Source: Amycolatopsis keratiniphila subsp. keratiniphila (GTDB lineage Bacteria > Actinomycetota > Actinomycetes > Mycobacteriales > Pseudonocardiaceae). From it: 64,000 bases of DNA. Position numbers and translations under genes: made by a program. The notes under the pieces are model-generated. The model had not been told where the DNA came from. It did not search any database and saw nothing but the letters and a program-made list of their open reading frames with translations. Location: assembly GCF_001620365.2 (NCBI RefSeq), contig NZ_LQMT02000010.1, forward strand, positions 514,555-578,554, written 5' to 3'. This document shows, piece after piece, positions 36,052 through 46,251 of the stretch (positions are counted from its first letter, which is position 1; each line of letters starts with the position of its first letter).

Positions 36052-36991
36052 ACTCGCCTTCGAGAACGCACGGGAACTGATCGACGCGCGAGACCTGGCC
36101 GGGCTCGCGCGCCTGATCGGCGACCTGCCCACCCTCGTCCACGCGCACGGGAAGAACGGGAACGACCTGCTCGGCATGGCCGCCGCGACCTGCGACGAGC
36201 GGCTGTGCCGGATCCTGCTCGACCACGGCGCCGATCCGGCCTCCGCCAACGTGCACGGCTGGACGGCGCTGCACCAGGCCGGGTACGCCGGGCTGCCGCT
36301 GCTGGTCACGATGCTGCTCGAAGCGGGCGCCCCGGTCGACGTCCCGGCCCGGGGCGACGGTGGCACGCCGCTGGTGGTCGCGTTGTTCTGGGGCCATCGC
36401 GAGGCCGCGGAGCTGCTGGCTTCGCACAGCCTCTCCCCCGGCAACCTCCGGGTGGCGGCGGGGCTCGGCGTTGCCGACCTGCTCGACGAGCTGCTCGCAC
36501 CGGACGGCACACTCGCCCCCGCGGCGGGCGCGCATCGCGAATTCCACCGGCCGCACAGCGGTTTCCCGGAATGGCGGCCGAGCGACGATCCGGCCGAGAT
36601 CGTCGACGAGGCGCTTTCGTGGGCGGCGCGGAACGACCGGTCCTCCGCCGTGCGCACACTGGTGGAGCGAGGTGCCCACGTGAACGCCGACGTCTACCGG
36701 GGTACCGCGCTGACGTGGGCCGCGGCTCAGGGAAAGGCTTCGGCGATCCGTACCTTGGCCGAGCTGGGTGCTTCGGTGAACCACCAGGGCACCTTCGGCG
36801 GGCTTTCGCATGGCGAAGGTGTCACGGCGCTGCATCTGGCCGTGCAGGGCGGACATGTGGACGCCGTGCGGGCGTTACTGGAAGCCGGAGCGGATCCTTC
36901 GCTGGAGGATTCGCTGTACCGGTCGTCGGCCTTGGGGTGGGCCGAGCATTTCGAGCAGGCGGAGATCCTTGCGGTGCTGCGAGGCGCCTGA
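36035..36991 (+). CDS. Ankyrin repeat protein
   Basis: The 318-residue protein contains at least five ankyrin repeats: 'LCRILLDHGADPASANVHGW', 'LVTMLLEAGAPVDVPARG', 'GGTPLVVALFWGHREAAELL', 'AVRTLVERGAHVNADVYRG' and 'AVRALLEAGADPSLEDSLY', the last two in the C-terminal half. It is cytoplasmic, with no signal or membrane segment. The GTG at 36035 overlaps the LLM gene by 17 bp, so it belongs to the TetR-controlled operon. It may mediate protein contacts; any link to the oxidoreductases is inference. Confidence 0.88.
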   Translation: MTSPAELAFENARELIDARDLAGLARLIGDLPTLVHAHGKNGNDLLGMAAATCDERLCRILLDHGADPASANVHGWTALHQAGYAGLPLLVTMLLEAGAPVDVPARGDGGTPLVVALFWGHREAAELLASHSLSPGNLRVAAGLGVADLLDELLAPDGTLAPAAGAHREFHRPHSGFPEWRPSDDPAEIVDEALSWAARNDRSSAVRTLVERGAHVNADVYRGTALTWAAAQGKASAIRTLAELGASVNHQGTFGGLSHGEGVTALHLAVQGGHVDAVRALLEAGADPSLEDSLYRSSALGWAEHFEQAEILAVLRGA

Positions 36992-37039
36992 GCTTTTGTG
37001 CCTGTCGCGCCATCGCGGAGGCGCCCGACCGGCTCGCAC

Positions 37040-37092
37040 GCCATGAACGGTCCGTTCCTTGCAAATTTTGCAAGGAACGGACCGTTCATGGC
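37040..37092. repeat. 42-nt-core palindrome, copy e
   Basis: Perfect 26-bp arms around one central base; core AAC 37046 to TTC 37087 is 42 nt. The central 47 bases equal those of copy a, 13 kb away. It lies 48 bp after the ankyrin gene and 20 bp before copy f. Confidence 0.85.
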
Positions 37093-37112
37093 ACGGCCAC
37101 CGGTTCCCCAAG

Positions 37113-37167
37113 TGTCATGAAAGGGTCGTTCAGGACGAAAAACGTCAGGAACGACCCTTTCATGACA
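37113..37167. repeat. 42-nt-core palindrome, copy f
   Basis: Perfect 19-bp outer arms, a two-base mismatch, inner GACG/CGTC and a loop of five A. The core from AAA 37120 to TTC 37161 is 42 nt. It shares its outer arms with copies g and h but has a different centre. It is in tandem with copy e downstream of the LLM/ankyrin operon. Confidence 0.85.
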
Positions 37168-37252
37168 TCCGCGAGAGACGTGTCCCGATCCTGACGCCCG
37201 CTGGCCCGCCGCCCCCTCGCCGAAAGTACGACGCTCGCCGAACAATGGACCC

Positions 37253-38194
37253 ATGCGAGCGATCAGCCAAAAGCACCTGGGCGGCCCCGAAGTACTCGAA
37301 CTCGTCGACGTCGGAAGACCCACCCCGGGCCCGACCCAGATCCTGGTCCGGGTGCACGCCGCCGGCGTCAACCCGGTCGACTGGAAGACCCGCGAGACCG
37401 GCGGCATCGGCCCGATGGGCGATCCGCCGTTCATCCTCGGCTGGGACGTGTCCGGCGTGGTCGAGGAGGTCGGCGCGGGCGCGTCGCTGTTCTCCCCCGG
37501 CGACGAAGTCTTCGGCATGCCGTCGTTCCCGTTCCAGGCGGGCGCGTATTCCGAGTACGTCGCCGCGCCGAGCCGTCACTTCGCGCGCAAGCCGTCCACT
37601 TTGGACCACGTGCACGCGGCCGCGGTCCCGCTCGCGGGACTGACCGTCTGGCAGAGCCTCGTCGACACGGCGGACATCCAGCCCGGGCAACGGATCCTGA
37701 TCCACGCGGCGGCGGGCGGCGTCGGGCATCTCGCGGTCCAGATCGCCAAGGCGCGCGGCGCGTACGTGATCGGGACGGCCAGCGCGGCCAAACACGAGTT
37801 CCTCCGCGGACTCGGCGCGGACGAGCTCATCGACTACCGCACGACGGACTTCGCCGACGAAGTCCGCGACGTGGACGTCGTGCTCGACACGATCGGCCTG
37901 GAGTACGGGCCCCGGTCGCTCAAGACGCTGCGCCGCGGCGGCAGGCTCGTCCAGCTCACCCGCACGAACGACGAGCGACTGCCGGAACTGGCCGAGGCCG
38001 CCGGAGTCATCGCCGGGTTCACCCTCGCCGAGCCGGACCGCACCGGACTGCTCGCGCTGGCCGAACTCGTCGACAGCGGACGACTCAAGCCGACCATCGA
38101 CACGGTGTTCCCGCTGGAAGAGGCCGCGAAGGCCCAGGAACTCGTGGCGGCGGGTAAGACAACGGGAAAGGTCGTGCTGTCCGTCGTGGAGTGA
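37253..38194 (+). CDS. Zinc-independent NADPH:quinone oxidoreductase-type MDR protein
   Basis: The 313-residue protein belongs to the medium-chain dehydrogenase family: GroES-like N-terminal domain ('VRVHAAGVNPVDWKTR', 'LGWDVSGVVEEVG'), then the Rossmann domain with 'LIHAAAGGVGHLAVQIAKARG' and 'VDVVLDTIG'. The Cys/His zinc ligands of alcohol dehydrogenases are absent, as in quinone oxidoreductases. It reduces quinones or enones with NADPH in the cytoplasm. The ATG at 37253 is the first good start; the gene stands alone after copies e and f. Confidence 0.9.
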   Translation: MRAISQKHLGGPEVLELVDVGRPTPGPTQILVRVHAAGVNPVDWKTRETGGIGPMGDPPFILGWDVSGVVEEVGAGASLFSPGDEVFGMPSFPFQAGAYSEYVAAPSRHFARKPSTLDHVHAAAVPLAGLTVWQSLVDTADIQPGQRILIHAAAGGVGHLAVQIAKARGAYVIGTASAAKHEFLRGLGADELIDYRTTDFADEVRDVDVVLDTIGLEYGPRSLKTLRRGGRLVQLTRTNDERLPELAEAAGVIAGFTLAEPDRTGLLALAELVDSGRLKPTIDTVFPLEEAAKAQELVAAGKTTGKVVLSVVE

Positions 38195-38196
38195 CC

Positions 38197-38460
38197 TCAG
38201 GCGGGCAGGTCGAATTCGCCGTCCTGGACGCCCTTCACGAAGGCGTCCCATTCCGTCGGCGTGAACACGAGGATGTGGCCGTCCGGATCCGAGGCTTGCC
38301 GCATCGCGGTGTAGGTGACGCCATCGGTGTGCGACACCAGCGCGTACTCGGCCCGGTCTTCGAGGTTCGCGCCCTCCGGTTCCGCCCGGATCCACACCGC
38401 ATCGCTCAAGTCCAGGTCCGGCCGGATATGAGCCTTGTCGTCCACCGGCTGCTCACTCAT
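38197..38460 (-). CDS. DUF397 family protein
   Basis: The 87-residue protein has the DUF397 signature: 'LDLSDAVWIRAEPEG', 'VSHTDGVTYTAMRQASDPDG' and 'LVFTPTEWDAFVKGVQDGEF'. Members are small actinobacterial proteins, usually paired with an XRE-type regulator and affecting development. Here no XRE partner is adjacent. ATG 38460 gives the usual length. The gene lies two bases beyond the convergent oxidoreductase stop. Confidence 0.88.
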   Translation of the reverse strand: MSEQPVDDKAHIRPDLDLSDAVWIRAEPEGANLEDRAEYALVSHTDGVTYTAMRQASDPDGHILVFTPTEWDAFVKGVQDGEFDLPA

Positions 38461-38494
38461 GGTGCCCACGCTATCGCTTTCCGGTACGCAAAAC

Positions 38495-38537
38495 GAAGGG
38501 GCCCTTCACCGCATCGCATGCGGCGAAGGGCCCCTTC
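38495..38537. repeat. 42-nt-core palindrome, copy i
   Basis: GAAGGGGCCCTTC arms of 13 bp, one mismatch, inner CCGCAT/ATGCGG and a 3-nt loop. The core from AAG 38496 to TTC 38537 is 42 nt. It is almost identical to copy c after leuB. It lies 9 bp after the ilvC stop and may end the ilvBNC transcript. Confidence 0.85.
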
Positions 38538-38546
38538 AGCCCACGA

Positions 38547-39599
<1,053 letters not shown>

Positions 39600-40106
39600 C
39601 TAGCGAGCGGAGGTGGCGGTGATCGAGCGGGAGCCCCGGCCGACCGCGACCATTCCGGACTGGACCAGTTCACGGATGCCATAGGGCTCCAGCATCCGGA
39701 GCAGGGCACCGATCTTGTCCGAGGTCCCGGTGGCTTCGACGGTGAGCGCCTCGGGCGACACGTCCACCACCTTCGCGCGGAACAACTGCACTGTTTCGAG
39801 GACCTGGCTGCGCACGGTGTTGTCGGCCCGGACCTTCACGAGCAGCAGTTCACGCTGCACGGCTGTGGACTTTTCCAATTCCACGATCTTGATGACGTTG
39901 ACCAGCTTGTTGAGCTGTTTGGTCACCTGTTCGAGCGGTAGCTCCTCAACGGCGACCACGATCGTCATCCGGGACACCTCGGGATTCTCCGTGGGCCCGA
40001 CGGCGAGGGATTCGATGTTGAAACCACGCCGGGAGAACAGTCCGGAAACCCGCGCGAGGACACCGGGCTTGTTCTCGACCAGAACGCTCAGGGTGTGCAC
40101 GCTCAT
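39600..40106 (-). CDS. ilvN: Acetolactate synthase small (regulatory) subunit
   Basis: The 168-residue protein has an N-terminal ACT domain ('[20 protein letters not shown]') and the C-terminal ALS small-subunit domain ending with '[15 protein letters not shown]'. It activates the catalytic subunit and confers valine feedback. Its ATG overlaps the ilvB stop (ATGA, 40103-40106), ensuring coupled translation of the two subunits. Confidence 0.96.
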   Translation of the reverse strand: MSVHTLSVLVENKPGVLARVSGLFSRRGFNIESLAVGPTENPEVSRMTIVVAVEELPLEQVTKQLNKLVNVIKIVELEKSTAVQRELLLVKVRADNTVRSQVLETVQLFRAKVVDVSPEALTVEATGTSDKIGALLRMLEPYGIRELVQSGMVAVGRGSRSITATSAR

Positions 40107-41977
40107 CGGGCGTCTCCTTCTGTGGCGGCGTTCAGCTCCGCCTCGGCGGCGACCTCGTCGTCGTCGAAGAGCGGACGGATCCCGCGCACGGCCATGATTT
40201 CGTCGTTACCGGTGCCCGCGGCCACCATGGGCCACACCTGGGCATCCTTCCCCACCACGAAATCGATCACGACGGGGCGGTCGTTGATCTCCATGGCACG
40301 CCGGATGGTGGCGTCGACGTCCTCCTTGGTCTCGCAGCGGAGCCCGGCGCAGCCGAGCGCCTCCGCGAGGAGGGTGAAGTCGGGGATGCGGTGCTTGTGG
40401 GTACCGAGATCGGTGTTGGAGTACCGCTCGGAGTAGAAGAGGTTCTGCCACTGACGGACCATGCCCAGGTTGCCGTTGTTGATGACGGCGACCTTGATCG
40501 GCGCGCCTTCGATGGCGCAGGTGGCCAGTTCCTGGTTGGTCATCTGGAAACAGCCGTCGCCGTCGATGGCCCAGACCTGCTTGTCCGGCACGCCGAACTT
40601 GGCGCCCATCGCGGCGGGGACGGCGAAGCCCATCGTGCCGAGACCGCCGGAGTTGATCCAGGTGCGCGGGTTCTCGTACTTCACGAACTGCGCGGCCCAC
40701 ATCTGGTGCTGGCCGACGCCCGCGGTGTAGACCGCGTCCGGGCCGACGAGCGAACCGATGCGCTCGATGACGTACTGCGGCGAAAGCGTCCCGTCCTCGG
40801 GCCACTCGTAACCGGCCGGGTAGTCGTCGCGCCAAGCGCTCGCCTGCGTCCACCAGTCCTTCAGGTCCGGCTTCGCGGACTTGTCGGTCTCGGCGCGGAC
40901 GGCCTCGATCAGCTCGGTGATGATCTCCGCGCAGTCGCCGACGATCGGCACGTCCGCCTTGCGGTTCTTGGAGATCTCGGCGGGGTCGATGTCGGCGTGG
41001 ACGACGGCGGCGTCCGGCGCGAACGAGGACAGCTGCCCGGTGACGCGGTCGTCGAAGCGGGCGCCGAGGGCGATCAGCAGATCCGCCCGCTGCATCGCGG
41101 CGACCGCGGCGACCGAACCGTGCATGCCCGGCATGCCGAGGTGCTGCGGGTGGGAATCGGGGAACGCGCCACGCGCCATCAGCGTGGTGACGACGGGGAT
41201 GCCGGTCAGCTCGGCCAGTTCCATCAGCTGGCGCGAGGCGTCGGCCTTGACCACGCCACCGCCGACGTAGAGCACCGGGCGCCGCGACTTGCTGATCAGC
41301 CGCGCGGCCTCGCGGACCTGCTTGCCGTGCGGGCGCAGCGTGGGCCGGTACCCCGGCAGCCGCAGCTCCGTCGGCCAGGAGAAGGAGGTCATCTCCTGCA
41401 GGACGTCCTTGGGGATGTCCACGAGGACCGGGCCGGGGCGGCCGGTCGAGGCGAGGTGGAAGGCCTCCGCGATGGTGCGCGGGATGTCCGCCGGGTCGGT
41501 GACCAGGAAGTTGTGCTTGGTGATCGGCATCGTGATGCCGCAGATGTCGGCTTCCTGGAAGGCGTCCGTGCCGATCAGCGCACGGGACTGCTGACCGGTG
41601 ATGGCGACGACCGGCACCGAGTCCATGTTCGCGTCGGCCAGCGGGGTGACCAGGTTGGTCGCGCCGGGGCCGGAGGTGGCCATGCACACACCGACCTTGC
41701 CGGTCGCCTGCGCGTACCCGGTGGCGGCGTGGCCGGCGCCCTGTTCGTGACGGACCAGGACGTGGCGGACCTTCGTCGAGTCGAGCAGCGGGTCGTACGC
41801 CGGGAGAATGGTGCCGCCGGGAATACCGAACACGACCTCCGCGCCCACCGCCTCGAGCGAGCGGACGAGCGACTGCGCGCCCGTGACCCGCACCGGGGTC
41901 CCGGCGGGCGGCGCCGGCTTGGGTCGGGCACCGGAGGTACCGGAGTTCGCATCAGCTCGCGAGGTGGCACTAGTCAT
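40103..41977 (-). CDS. ilvB: Acetolactate synthase large subunit
   Basis: The 624-residue ThDP enzyme has the catalytic Glu in '[18 protein letters not shown]', the FAD-binding middle domain and the ThDP/Mg motif '[20 protein letters not shown]' continuing to '[12 protein letters not shown]'. It makes acetolactate from pyruvate and acetohydroxybutyrate from 2-oxobutyrate. The N-terminus carries about 30 extra Ala/Pro/Ser-rich residues, as in other actinobacteria. It is preceded by a leader peptide and attenuator. Gene order ilvB-ilvN-ilvC is standard. Confidence 0.97.
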   Translation of the reverse strand: MTSATSRADANSGTSGARPKPAPPAGTPVRVTGAQSLVRSLEAVGAEVVFGIPGGTILPAYDPLLDSTKVRHVLVRHEQGAGHAATGYAQATGKVGVCMATSGPGATNLVTPLADANMDSVPVVAITGQQSRALIGTDAFQEADICGITMPITKHNFLVTDPADIPRTIAEAFHLASTGRPGPVLVDIPKDVLQEMTSFSWPTELRLPGYRPTLRPHGKQVREAARLISKSRRPVLYVGGGVVKADASRQLMELAELTGIPVVTTLMARGAFPDSHPQHLGMPGMHGSVAAVAAMQRADLLIALGARFDDRVTGQLSSFAPDAAVVHADIDPAEISKNRKADVPIVGDCAEIITELIEAVRAETDKSAKPDLKDWWTQASAWRDDYPAGYEWPEDGTLSPQYVIERIGSLVGPDAVYTAGVGQHQMWAAQFVKYENPRTWINSGGLGTMGFAVPAAMGAKFGVPDKQVWAIDGDGCFQMTNQELATCAIEGAPIKVAVINNGNLGMVRQWQNLFYSERYSNTDLGTHKHRIPDFTLLAEALGCAGLRCETKEDVDATIRRAMEINDRPVVIDFVVGKDAQVWPMVAAGTGNDEIMAVRGIRPLFDDDEVAAEAELNAATEGDAR

Positions 41978-42055
41978 CGCTGTTTGCCTCGTCTTGTCTA
42001 GTCACTCGTTCGGGTATTCATTGGCTGGTTCGGCAGTGAAATTGTTCCAGGCAAC

Positions 42056-42092
42056 AAAAAACCCCCGCCGACCGGAGTGGTCGCACGAGGGT
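42056..42092 (-). terminator. Attenuator hairpin upstream of ilvB
   Basis: On the minus strand ACCC-CG / CG-GGGT outer pairs and CGACC/GGTCG inner pairs form a stem with a five-base loop, followed by six U. It lies 79 nt before the ilvB ATG and 27 nt after the leader stop. The leader can also pair internally: ACTTCCC with GGGAAGT, and two copies of GCGTCGACGC as alternatives, as needed for a terminator/antiterminator switch. Confidence 0.82.
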
Positions 42093-42118
42093 CGCGCGTC
42101 GACGCAGCGGAGACTTCC

Positions 42119-42166
42119 CTAAGCGTCGACGCGCTTGGGAAGTACGAGGCCGGTCTGCGTTGTCAC
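42119..42166 (-). CDS. Leader peptide of the ilvBNC attenuator (Leu-Val-Leu)
   Basis: GTG at 42166 opens a 15-codon frame, MTTQTGLVLPKRVDA, ending in TAG at 42119-42121. Leu-Val-Leu codons act as the sensor for branched-chain aminoacyl-tRNA supply. The predicted transcription start coincides with the GTG, so the transcript is probably leaderless. Overlapping alternative stems follow the peptide. Confidence 0.75.
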   Translation of the reverse strand: MTTQTGLVLPKRVDA

Positions 42167-42173
42167 GAGAGTG

Positions 42174-42203
42174 AAGCTAGCCGGTCGCCGTCAAGAGTGT
42201 CAA
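42174..42203 (-). promoter_or_regulatory. Promoter of the ilvBNC leader
   Basis: On the minus strand a perfect TTGACA (42198-42203) and TAGCTT (42174-42179) are spaced 18 bp. Transcription is expected about 7 nt downstream, which is exactly the leader GTG at 42166. Confidence 0.75.
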
Positions 42204-42297
42204 CTCTGCGGGACGGCGATTCCGCATGCTGGACATCTCCGGCGTGTGGTGCGACCCGCGTTCGGGGCCTCGAAGGCGGCGGTGCACCATCTTTGAC

Positions 42298-42756
42298 GTG
42301 GCAGAAGAAAAGCAGCGGGAACAGGTGAACGAGGACCGCAAGGCCGTCTTCAAGATCCCGAACACGGCATTGCTGGCGATCGCTTTCCTCGTCGTTTGTG
42401 TGACGCCTGTCGCGTTCGGCGACGTGCCGTATCTCCAGTGGCTCTACCTCTTCCCGATCGCGCTGGCGGTGTTCGTCATCCGGACCCGCACGACGGCGAC
42501 GGCCAAGGGACTGGAGGTACGGACGATGTTCGGGCGGAAAGACCTGCCGTGGACCTCGCTCAAAGGCCTCGCCATCACTGACAAGGCGAAGGTGCAGGCG
42601 GTGCTGAAGGACGACACCAAGGTCGCCCTCCCCGCCGTGCGCACCCGCCATCTTCCGGTGATCTCGCTGGTCAGCGCGGGCCGGATGGCCGATCCGTCCG
42701 GGCTGACCGACGACGTGACCGAGGCTCCGGAAAAGCGCGACGATTCCGGGGAGTAG
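42298..42756 (+). CDS. PH-like domain membrane protein
   Basis: The 152-residue protein has two adjacent membrane helices ('ALLAIAFLVVCVTPVAF', 'LQWLYLFPIALAVFVI') and a C-terminal bacterial PH-like domain ('TATAKGLEVRTMFGRKDLPW', 'LKGLAITDKAKVQAVLKDD'). Such proteins (bPH6 group) are membrane-attached and uncharacterised. GTG 42298 gives the family-like start (AEEKQREQ). It reads away from the ilvB promoter and towards ilvD. Confidence 0.82.
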   Translation: MAEEKQREQVNEDRKAVFKIPNTALLAIAFLVVCVTPVAFGDVPYLQWLYLFPIALAVFVIRTRTTATAKGLEVRTMFGRKDLPWTSLKGLAITDKAKVQAVLKDDTKVALPAVRTRHLPVISLVSAGRMADPSGLTDDVTEAPEKRDDSGE

Positions 42757-42819
42757 GATTGGTAGGACCAGTTTGGCGCTCGTTCGCCCTGGTCCCCATC
42801 CCGAACCTTGGAGTCAGCC

Positions 42820-44664
42820 GTGCCTCAACTCCGTTCCCGGACCACCACCCACGGCCGCAACGCGGCGGGCGCGCGCTCGCTCTGGCGCGCCACCGGAATG
42901 ACCGACAGCGACTTCGGCAAGCCGATCGTCGCCATCGCGAACTCCTACACCCAGTTCGTGCCGGGGCACGTGCACCTCAAGGATCTCGGCGAGATCGTGG
43001 CGAACGCGGTGAAGGAGGCGGGCGGGGTCGCCCGTGAGTTCCACACGATCGCCGTCGACGACGGGATCGCCATGGGGCACAGTGGAATGCTCTACTCGCT
43101 GCCTTCGCGCGAGATCATCGCGGACTCCGTCGAATACATGGTGAACGCGCACCAGGCCGACGCGCTGGTCTGCATCTCCAACTGCGACAAGATCACCCCG
43201 GGCATGCTGAACGCCGCCATGCGGCTGAACATCCCGGTGGTGTTCGTCTCGGGTGGGCCGATGGAGGCCGGGAAGGCCGTGGTCGTCGGCGGGGTCGCGC
43301 AGGCGCCGACCGACCTCATCACCGCGATCGCGGCTTCGGCCAGCAGCGAGGTCGACGAGGACGGGCTGTCCATTGTGGAGCGCTCGGCCTGCCCGACCTG
43401 TGGTTCGTGCTCGGGCATGTTCACCGCGAACTCGATGAACTGCCTCACCGAGGCGCTCGGGCTCTCCCTGCCGGGCAACGGCTCCACCCTCGCCACGCAC
43501 GCCGCCCGCAGGGCGCTCTTCGAGGACGCCGGGCGCACGGTCGTCGAGCTGTGCAAGCGCTGGTACTCTCACGACGACGAGTCGGTGCTCCCGCGCTCGA
43601 TCGCGTCGAAGAAGGCGTTCGAGAACGCGATGGCCCTCGACATGGCGATGGGCGGTTCGACCAACACGGTGCTGCACATCCTCGCCGCCGCGCAAGAGGG
43701 CGAGGTCGACTTCACCATCGACGACATCGACGCCATCGGCCGCCGCGTGCCGTGCCTGTCGAAGGTCGCGCCGAACTCGGACTACCACATGGAGGACGTC
43801 CACCGCGCCGGCGGAATCCCGGCGATCCTCGGCGAGCTGCACCGCGGTGGGCTGCTGAACACCGACGTCCACTCCGTGCACTCACCGGATCTGGAGACGT
43901 GGCTGTCCACTTGGGACATCCGGGCGAAGGAGCCTTCGGAGCGGGCGATCGAGCTGTTCCACGCGGCGCCGGGCGGGGTCCGCACCACCGAGGCGTTCTC
44001 CACCGAGAACCGTTGGTCCTCTTTGGACACCGACGCCGTCGGCGGCTGCATCCACGACGTCGAACACGCCTACACCAAGGACGGCGGGCTCGCGATCCTG
44101 CGCGGCAACCTCGCCGAGAACGGCGCCGTCATCAAGTCGGCGGGCATCGACGAAGAGCTGTGGCATTTCGAGGGCCCGGCCCGGGTGCTCGAAAGCCAGG
44201 AGGAGGCGGTTTCGGCCATCCTCAAGAAGGAGATCCAGCCCGGTGAGGTGCTGGTGATCCGCTACGAAGGCCCGGCGGGCGGCCCGGGGATGCAGGAGAT
44301 GCTGCACCCGACGGCGTTCCTCAAGGGCTCGGGGCTGGGCAAGAAATGCGCGCTGATCACCGACGGCCGGTTCTCCGGCGGCTCGTCGGGCATCTCGGTC
44401 GGGCACATCTCGCCCGAGGCCGCCGCGGGCGGGGCGATCGGCCTGGTCCAGAACGGCGACCGGATCCTGCTCGACGTCCACGAGCGGCGGCTCGAACTGC
44501 TCGTCGACGAGGACGTGCTCGCCGAACGGCGCGCGAAGATGGAGGCGAGCGAGCGGCCGTGGCAGCCGGTCTCGCGGGACCGGAAGATCACCGCCGCGCT
44601 GCGCGCCTACGCGCGGATGGCGACTTCGGCCGACACCGGCGCCGTCCGCGACCCGAACAAGTAG
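42820..44664 (+). CDS. ilvD: Dihydroxy-acid dehydratase
   Basis: The 614-residue enzyme has iron-sulfur ligands in '[11 protein letters not shown]' and '[17 protein letters not shown]', and the C-terminal '[20 protein letters not shown]'. It converts dihydroxy acids to 2-oxo acids in branched-chain amino acid synthesis. GTG 42820 is preferred because GGAG lies 6 nt upstream. It stands opposite ilvBNC with its own promoter, 63 bp after the PH-domain gene. Confidence 0.96.
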   Translation: MPQLRSRTTTHGRNAAGARSLWRATGMTDSDFGKPIVAIANSYTQFVPGHVHLKDLGEIVANAVKEAGGVAREFHTIAVDDGIAMGHSGMLYSLPSREIIADSVEYMVNAHQADALVCISNCDKITPGMLNAAMRLNIPVVFVSGGPMEAGKAVVVGGVAQAPTDLITAIAASASSEVDEDGLSIVERSACPTCGSCSGMFTANSMNCLTEALGLSLPGNGSTLATHAARRALFEDAGRTVVELCKRWYSHDDESVLPRSIASKKAFENAMALDMAMGGSTNTVLHILAAAQEGEVDFTIDDIDAIGRRVPCLSKVAPNSDYHMEDVHRAGGIPAILGELHRGGLLNTDVHSVHSPDLETWLSTWDIRAKEPSERAIELFHAAPGGVRTTEAFSTENRWSSLDTDAVGGCIHDVEHAYTKDGGLAILRGNLAENGAVIKSAGIDEELWHFEGPARVLESQEEAVSAILKKEIQPGEVLVIRYEGPAGGPGMQEMLHPTAFLKGSGLGKKCALITDGRFSGGSSGISVGHISPEAAAGGAIGLVQNGDRILLDVHERRLELLVDEDVLAERRAKMEASERPWQPVSRDRKITAALRAYARMATSADTGAVRDPNK

Positions 44665-44681
44665 CGGTCACCTTCCCCAAA

Positions 44682-44736
44682 TGTCATGAAAGGGTCGTTC
44701 AGGACATCTTTTGTCCTGAACGACCCTTTCATGACA
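44682..44736. repeat. 42-nt-core palindrome, copy g
   Basis: Perfect 25-bp arms with a five-base T-rich loop; core AAA 44689 to TTC 44730 is 42 nt. It lies 17 bp after the ilvD stop, between ilvD and the convergent DoxX gene. The outer arms equal those of copy f. Confidence 0.87.
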
Positions 44737-44746
44737 CTCGCGAAAG

Positions 44747-44770
44747 CCGCACTTAGAGGACTGAATGCGG
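44747..44770. repeat. 24-bp palindrome family, copy 1
   Basis: A 24-bp imperfect palindrome with CCGCAC/GAATGCGG ends around the asymmetric core GAGGACT. It lies 4 bp after the convergent DoxX stop. The same unit occurs at 50778 and twice at 62974-63039. Confidence 0.7.
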
Positions 44771-44774
44771 GTGG

Positions 44775-45341
44775 TCAGCGGCAGAGGACGATCACCACGA
44801 CCGAAGCCGCCGCAGCGAGAAGAAGCCCGATCAGCCCGAACGAGAGCGGCCGCTTCCGCCACGGCGTGTTGACGTCCAGCGCGATCCGCCCGGAGCCCGC
44901 GAGCAGGACGGTCAGCGAAGCCGCGGCCAGCAGGAGTTCGAACTCGAAGCCCTGCCCCTGCTTCTGGAAGAATCCGCCGCCGAACTTCACGTAGACGATG
45001 TTCGCGCAGACGCCGAGCAGCGCGGCGGCGCCGATCGGGGTGAACAGGCCCACCAGCACGAGCGCACCGCCGACCACCTCGCTGATCCCGGTGATCCACG
45101 AGAGCAGCGTGGTCTGGCTGGTGTAGCCGAATTCGCCGAGTGCCCTGGCGAAGCCGCCGACCCCCGGGCCGCCGAAGGCGCCGAAGAGGTGCTGGAGCCC
45201 GTGCGCGCCCATCGTCACGCCGAGCACCACTCGCAGGACGAGCAGACCGAGATCGATCCCGCCCCTGGTCTCCGCCGGGCCGGGGCCGCTGTCGGCGTCG
45301 GCCACGTCCGAGATCATGCTGGTCTGATAGTCATCGCTCAC
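44775..45341 (-). CDS. DoxX family membrane protein
   Basis: The 188-residue protein has four membrane helices ('LLVLRVVLGVTMGAHGLQHL', 'ITGISEVVGGALVLVGLF', 'AALLGVCANIVYVKF', 'FELLLAAASLTVLLAG') and a fifth at the C-terminus. The 'GAHGLQHLFG' and 'FGGGFFQKQGQGFEFELLL' motifs are typical of DoxX. Members of this family affect thiosulfate or redox metabolism; here the role is unknown. It ends convergent to ilvD. Confidence 0.88.
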   Translation of the reverse strand: MSDDYQTSMISDVADADSGPGPAETRGGIDLGLLVLRVVLGVTMGAHGLQHLFGAFGGPGVGGFARALGEFGYTSQTTLLSWITGISEVVGGALVLVGLFTPIGAAALLGVCANIVYVKFGGGFFQKQGQGFEFELLLAAASLTVLLAGSGRIALDVNTPWRKRPLSFGLIGLLLAAAASVVVIVLCR

Positions 45342-45394
45342 GCGCGAAGGGTAGGGGAAACCGGCCCGTCAGGCGACCGAACCGCCGGAACGGC

Positions 45395-46246
45395 TCAGAA
45401 CAAGGTCGCCGGCTCGACCGGTTCGGGTTCCGGCAGCGGGTCGAGATCGGGCACCAGGGCGCGTACGTCGTCGTGGAAGCGGCGGGCGAGCGCCGGGGCG
45501 TCGTCGTTGTCGGGGGTGTGCACGAAGACCGTCGGCGACCGGCCCTCCCGCAGCCATCCGGCGACCACCTCGGCCCACGGCCGCCATCCCTCGACGGTCA
45601 CCTCAGTCGCGTCACGGCCCAGATAGCGGACGATCGGCCGGTCGGTCAGCGCCCGCGTCCGCCGCGGCAGCCGCGGTTTCTTCGCCCAGGCGTCCTGTTC
45701 CGCTTCGCTGATCGGCGGGCTCGCGAAGAAGACCTCGGTGTCGAACGGCACCCACTCGGCACCCGCGTCGGTCAGTGCCGTCTCCAGCAGCGCCGTCGCG
45801 CGGGTGTCGCTGTGAAACCCGGGGTGACGCACCTCCACGGCGCGCCGGAGACCGGCGGGGAGACGGCGCAGGAAGCGGCCGAGGGCGTCGACGTCCGGCG
45901 GGCCGAACGAGGCGGGCAGCTGGGTCCACAGGACCGCCCGCTCGCCGAGGGGTTCGACCGCGTCCAGGAACGCCCGCATCTCGGTCTCTACCCCGGCGAG
46001 CCGTTTCTCGTGCGTGACGACCTTGGGCAGCTTGACCACGAACCGGAAACCGGGACCGGTCTGCCGCGCCCACGTCTCGACGGTCTCCCTGGCGGGGGTC
46101 GCGTAGAAGGTCGTGTTGCCCTCGACCGCGTTGCACCAGCCTGCGTACGCCCGCAAACGCTCCCCCGCGGGCAGCGACCGCGGCAGGAACCGGCCCGCCC
46201 ACGCCTTGTGCGTCCACATCGCGCAGCCGACATGAAGATTCGCCAC
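45395..46246 (-). CDS. DUF72 family protein
   Basis: The 283-residue TIM-barrel protein has the DUF72 hallmarks: 'LHVGCAMWTHKAW' start, 'YAGWCNAVEGNTTFYATPA', 'FRFVVKLPKVVTHEKRL', 'VLWTQLPASFGPP' and 'AVEVRHPGFHSD'. The function is unknown. GTG 46246 is the first start in frame before this hallmark. It follows the hydroxyacid dehydrogenase by 5 bp, so they share a transcript. Confidence 0.88.
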   Translation of the reverse strand: MANLHVGCAMWTHKAWAGRFLPRSLPAGERLRAYAGWCNAVEGNTTFYATPARETVETWARQTGPGFRFVVKLPKVVTHEKRLAGVETEMRAFLDAVEPLGERAVLWTQLPASFGPPDVDALGRFLRRLPAGLRRAVEVRHPGFHSDTRATALLETALTDAGAEWVPFDTEVFFASPPISEAEQDAWAKKPRLPRRTRALTDRPIVRYLGRDATEVTVEGWRPWAEVVAGWLREGRSPTVFVHTPDNDDAPALARRFHDDVRALVPDLDPLPEPEPVEPATLF

Positions 46247-46251
46247 GATGC

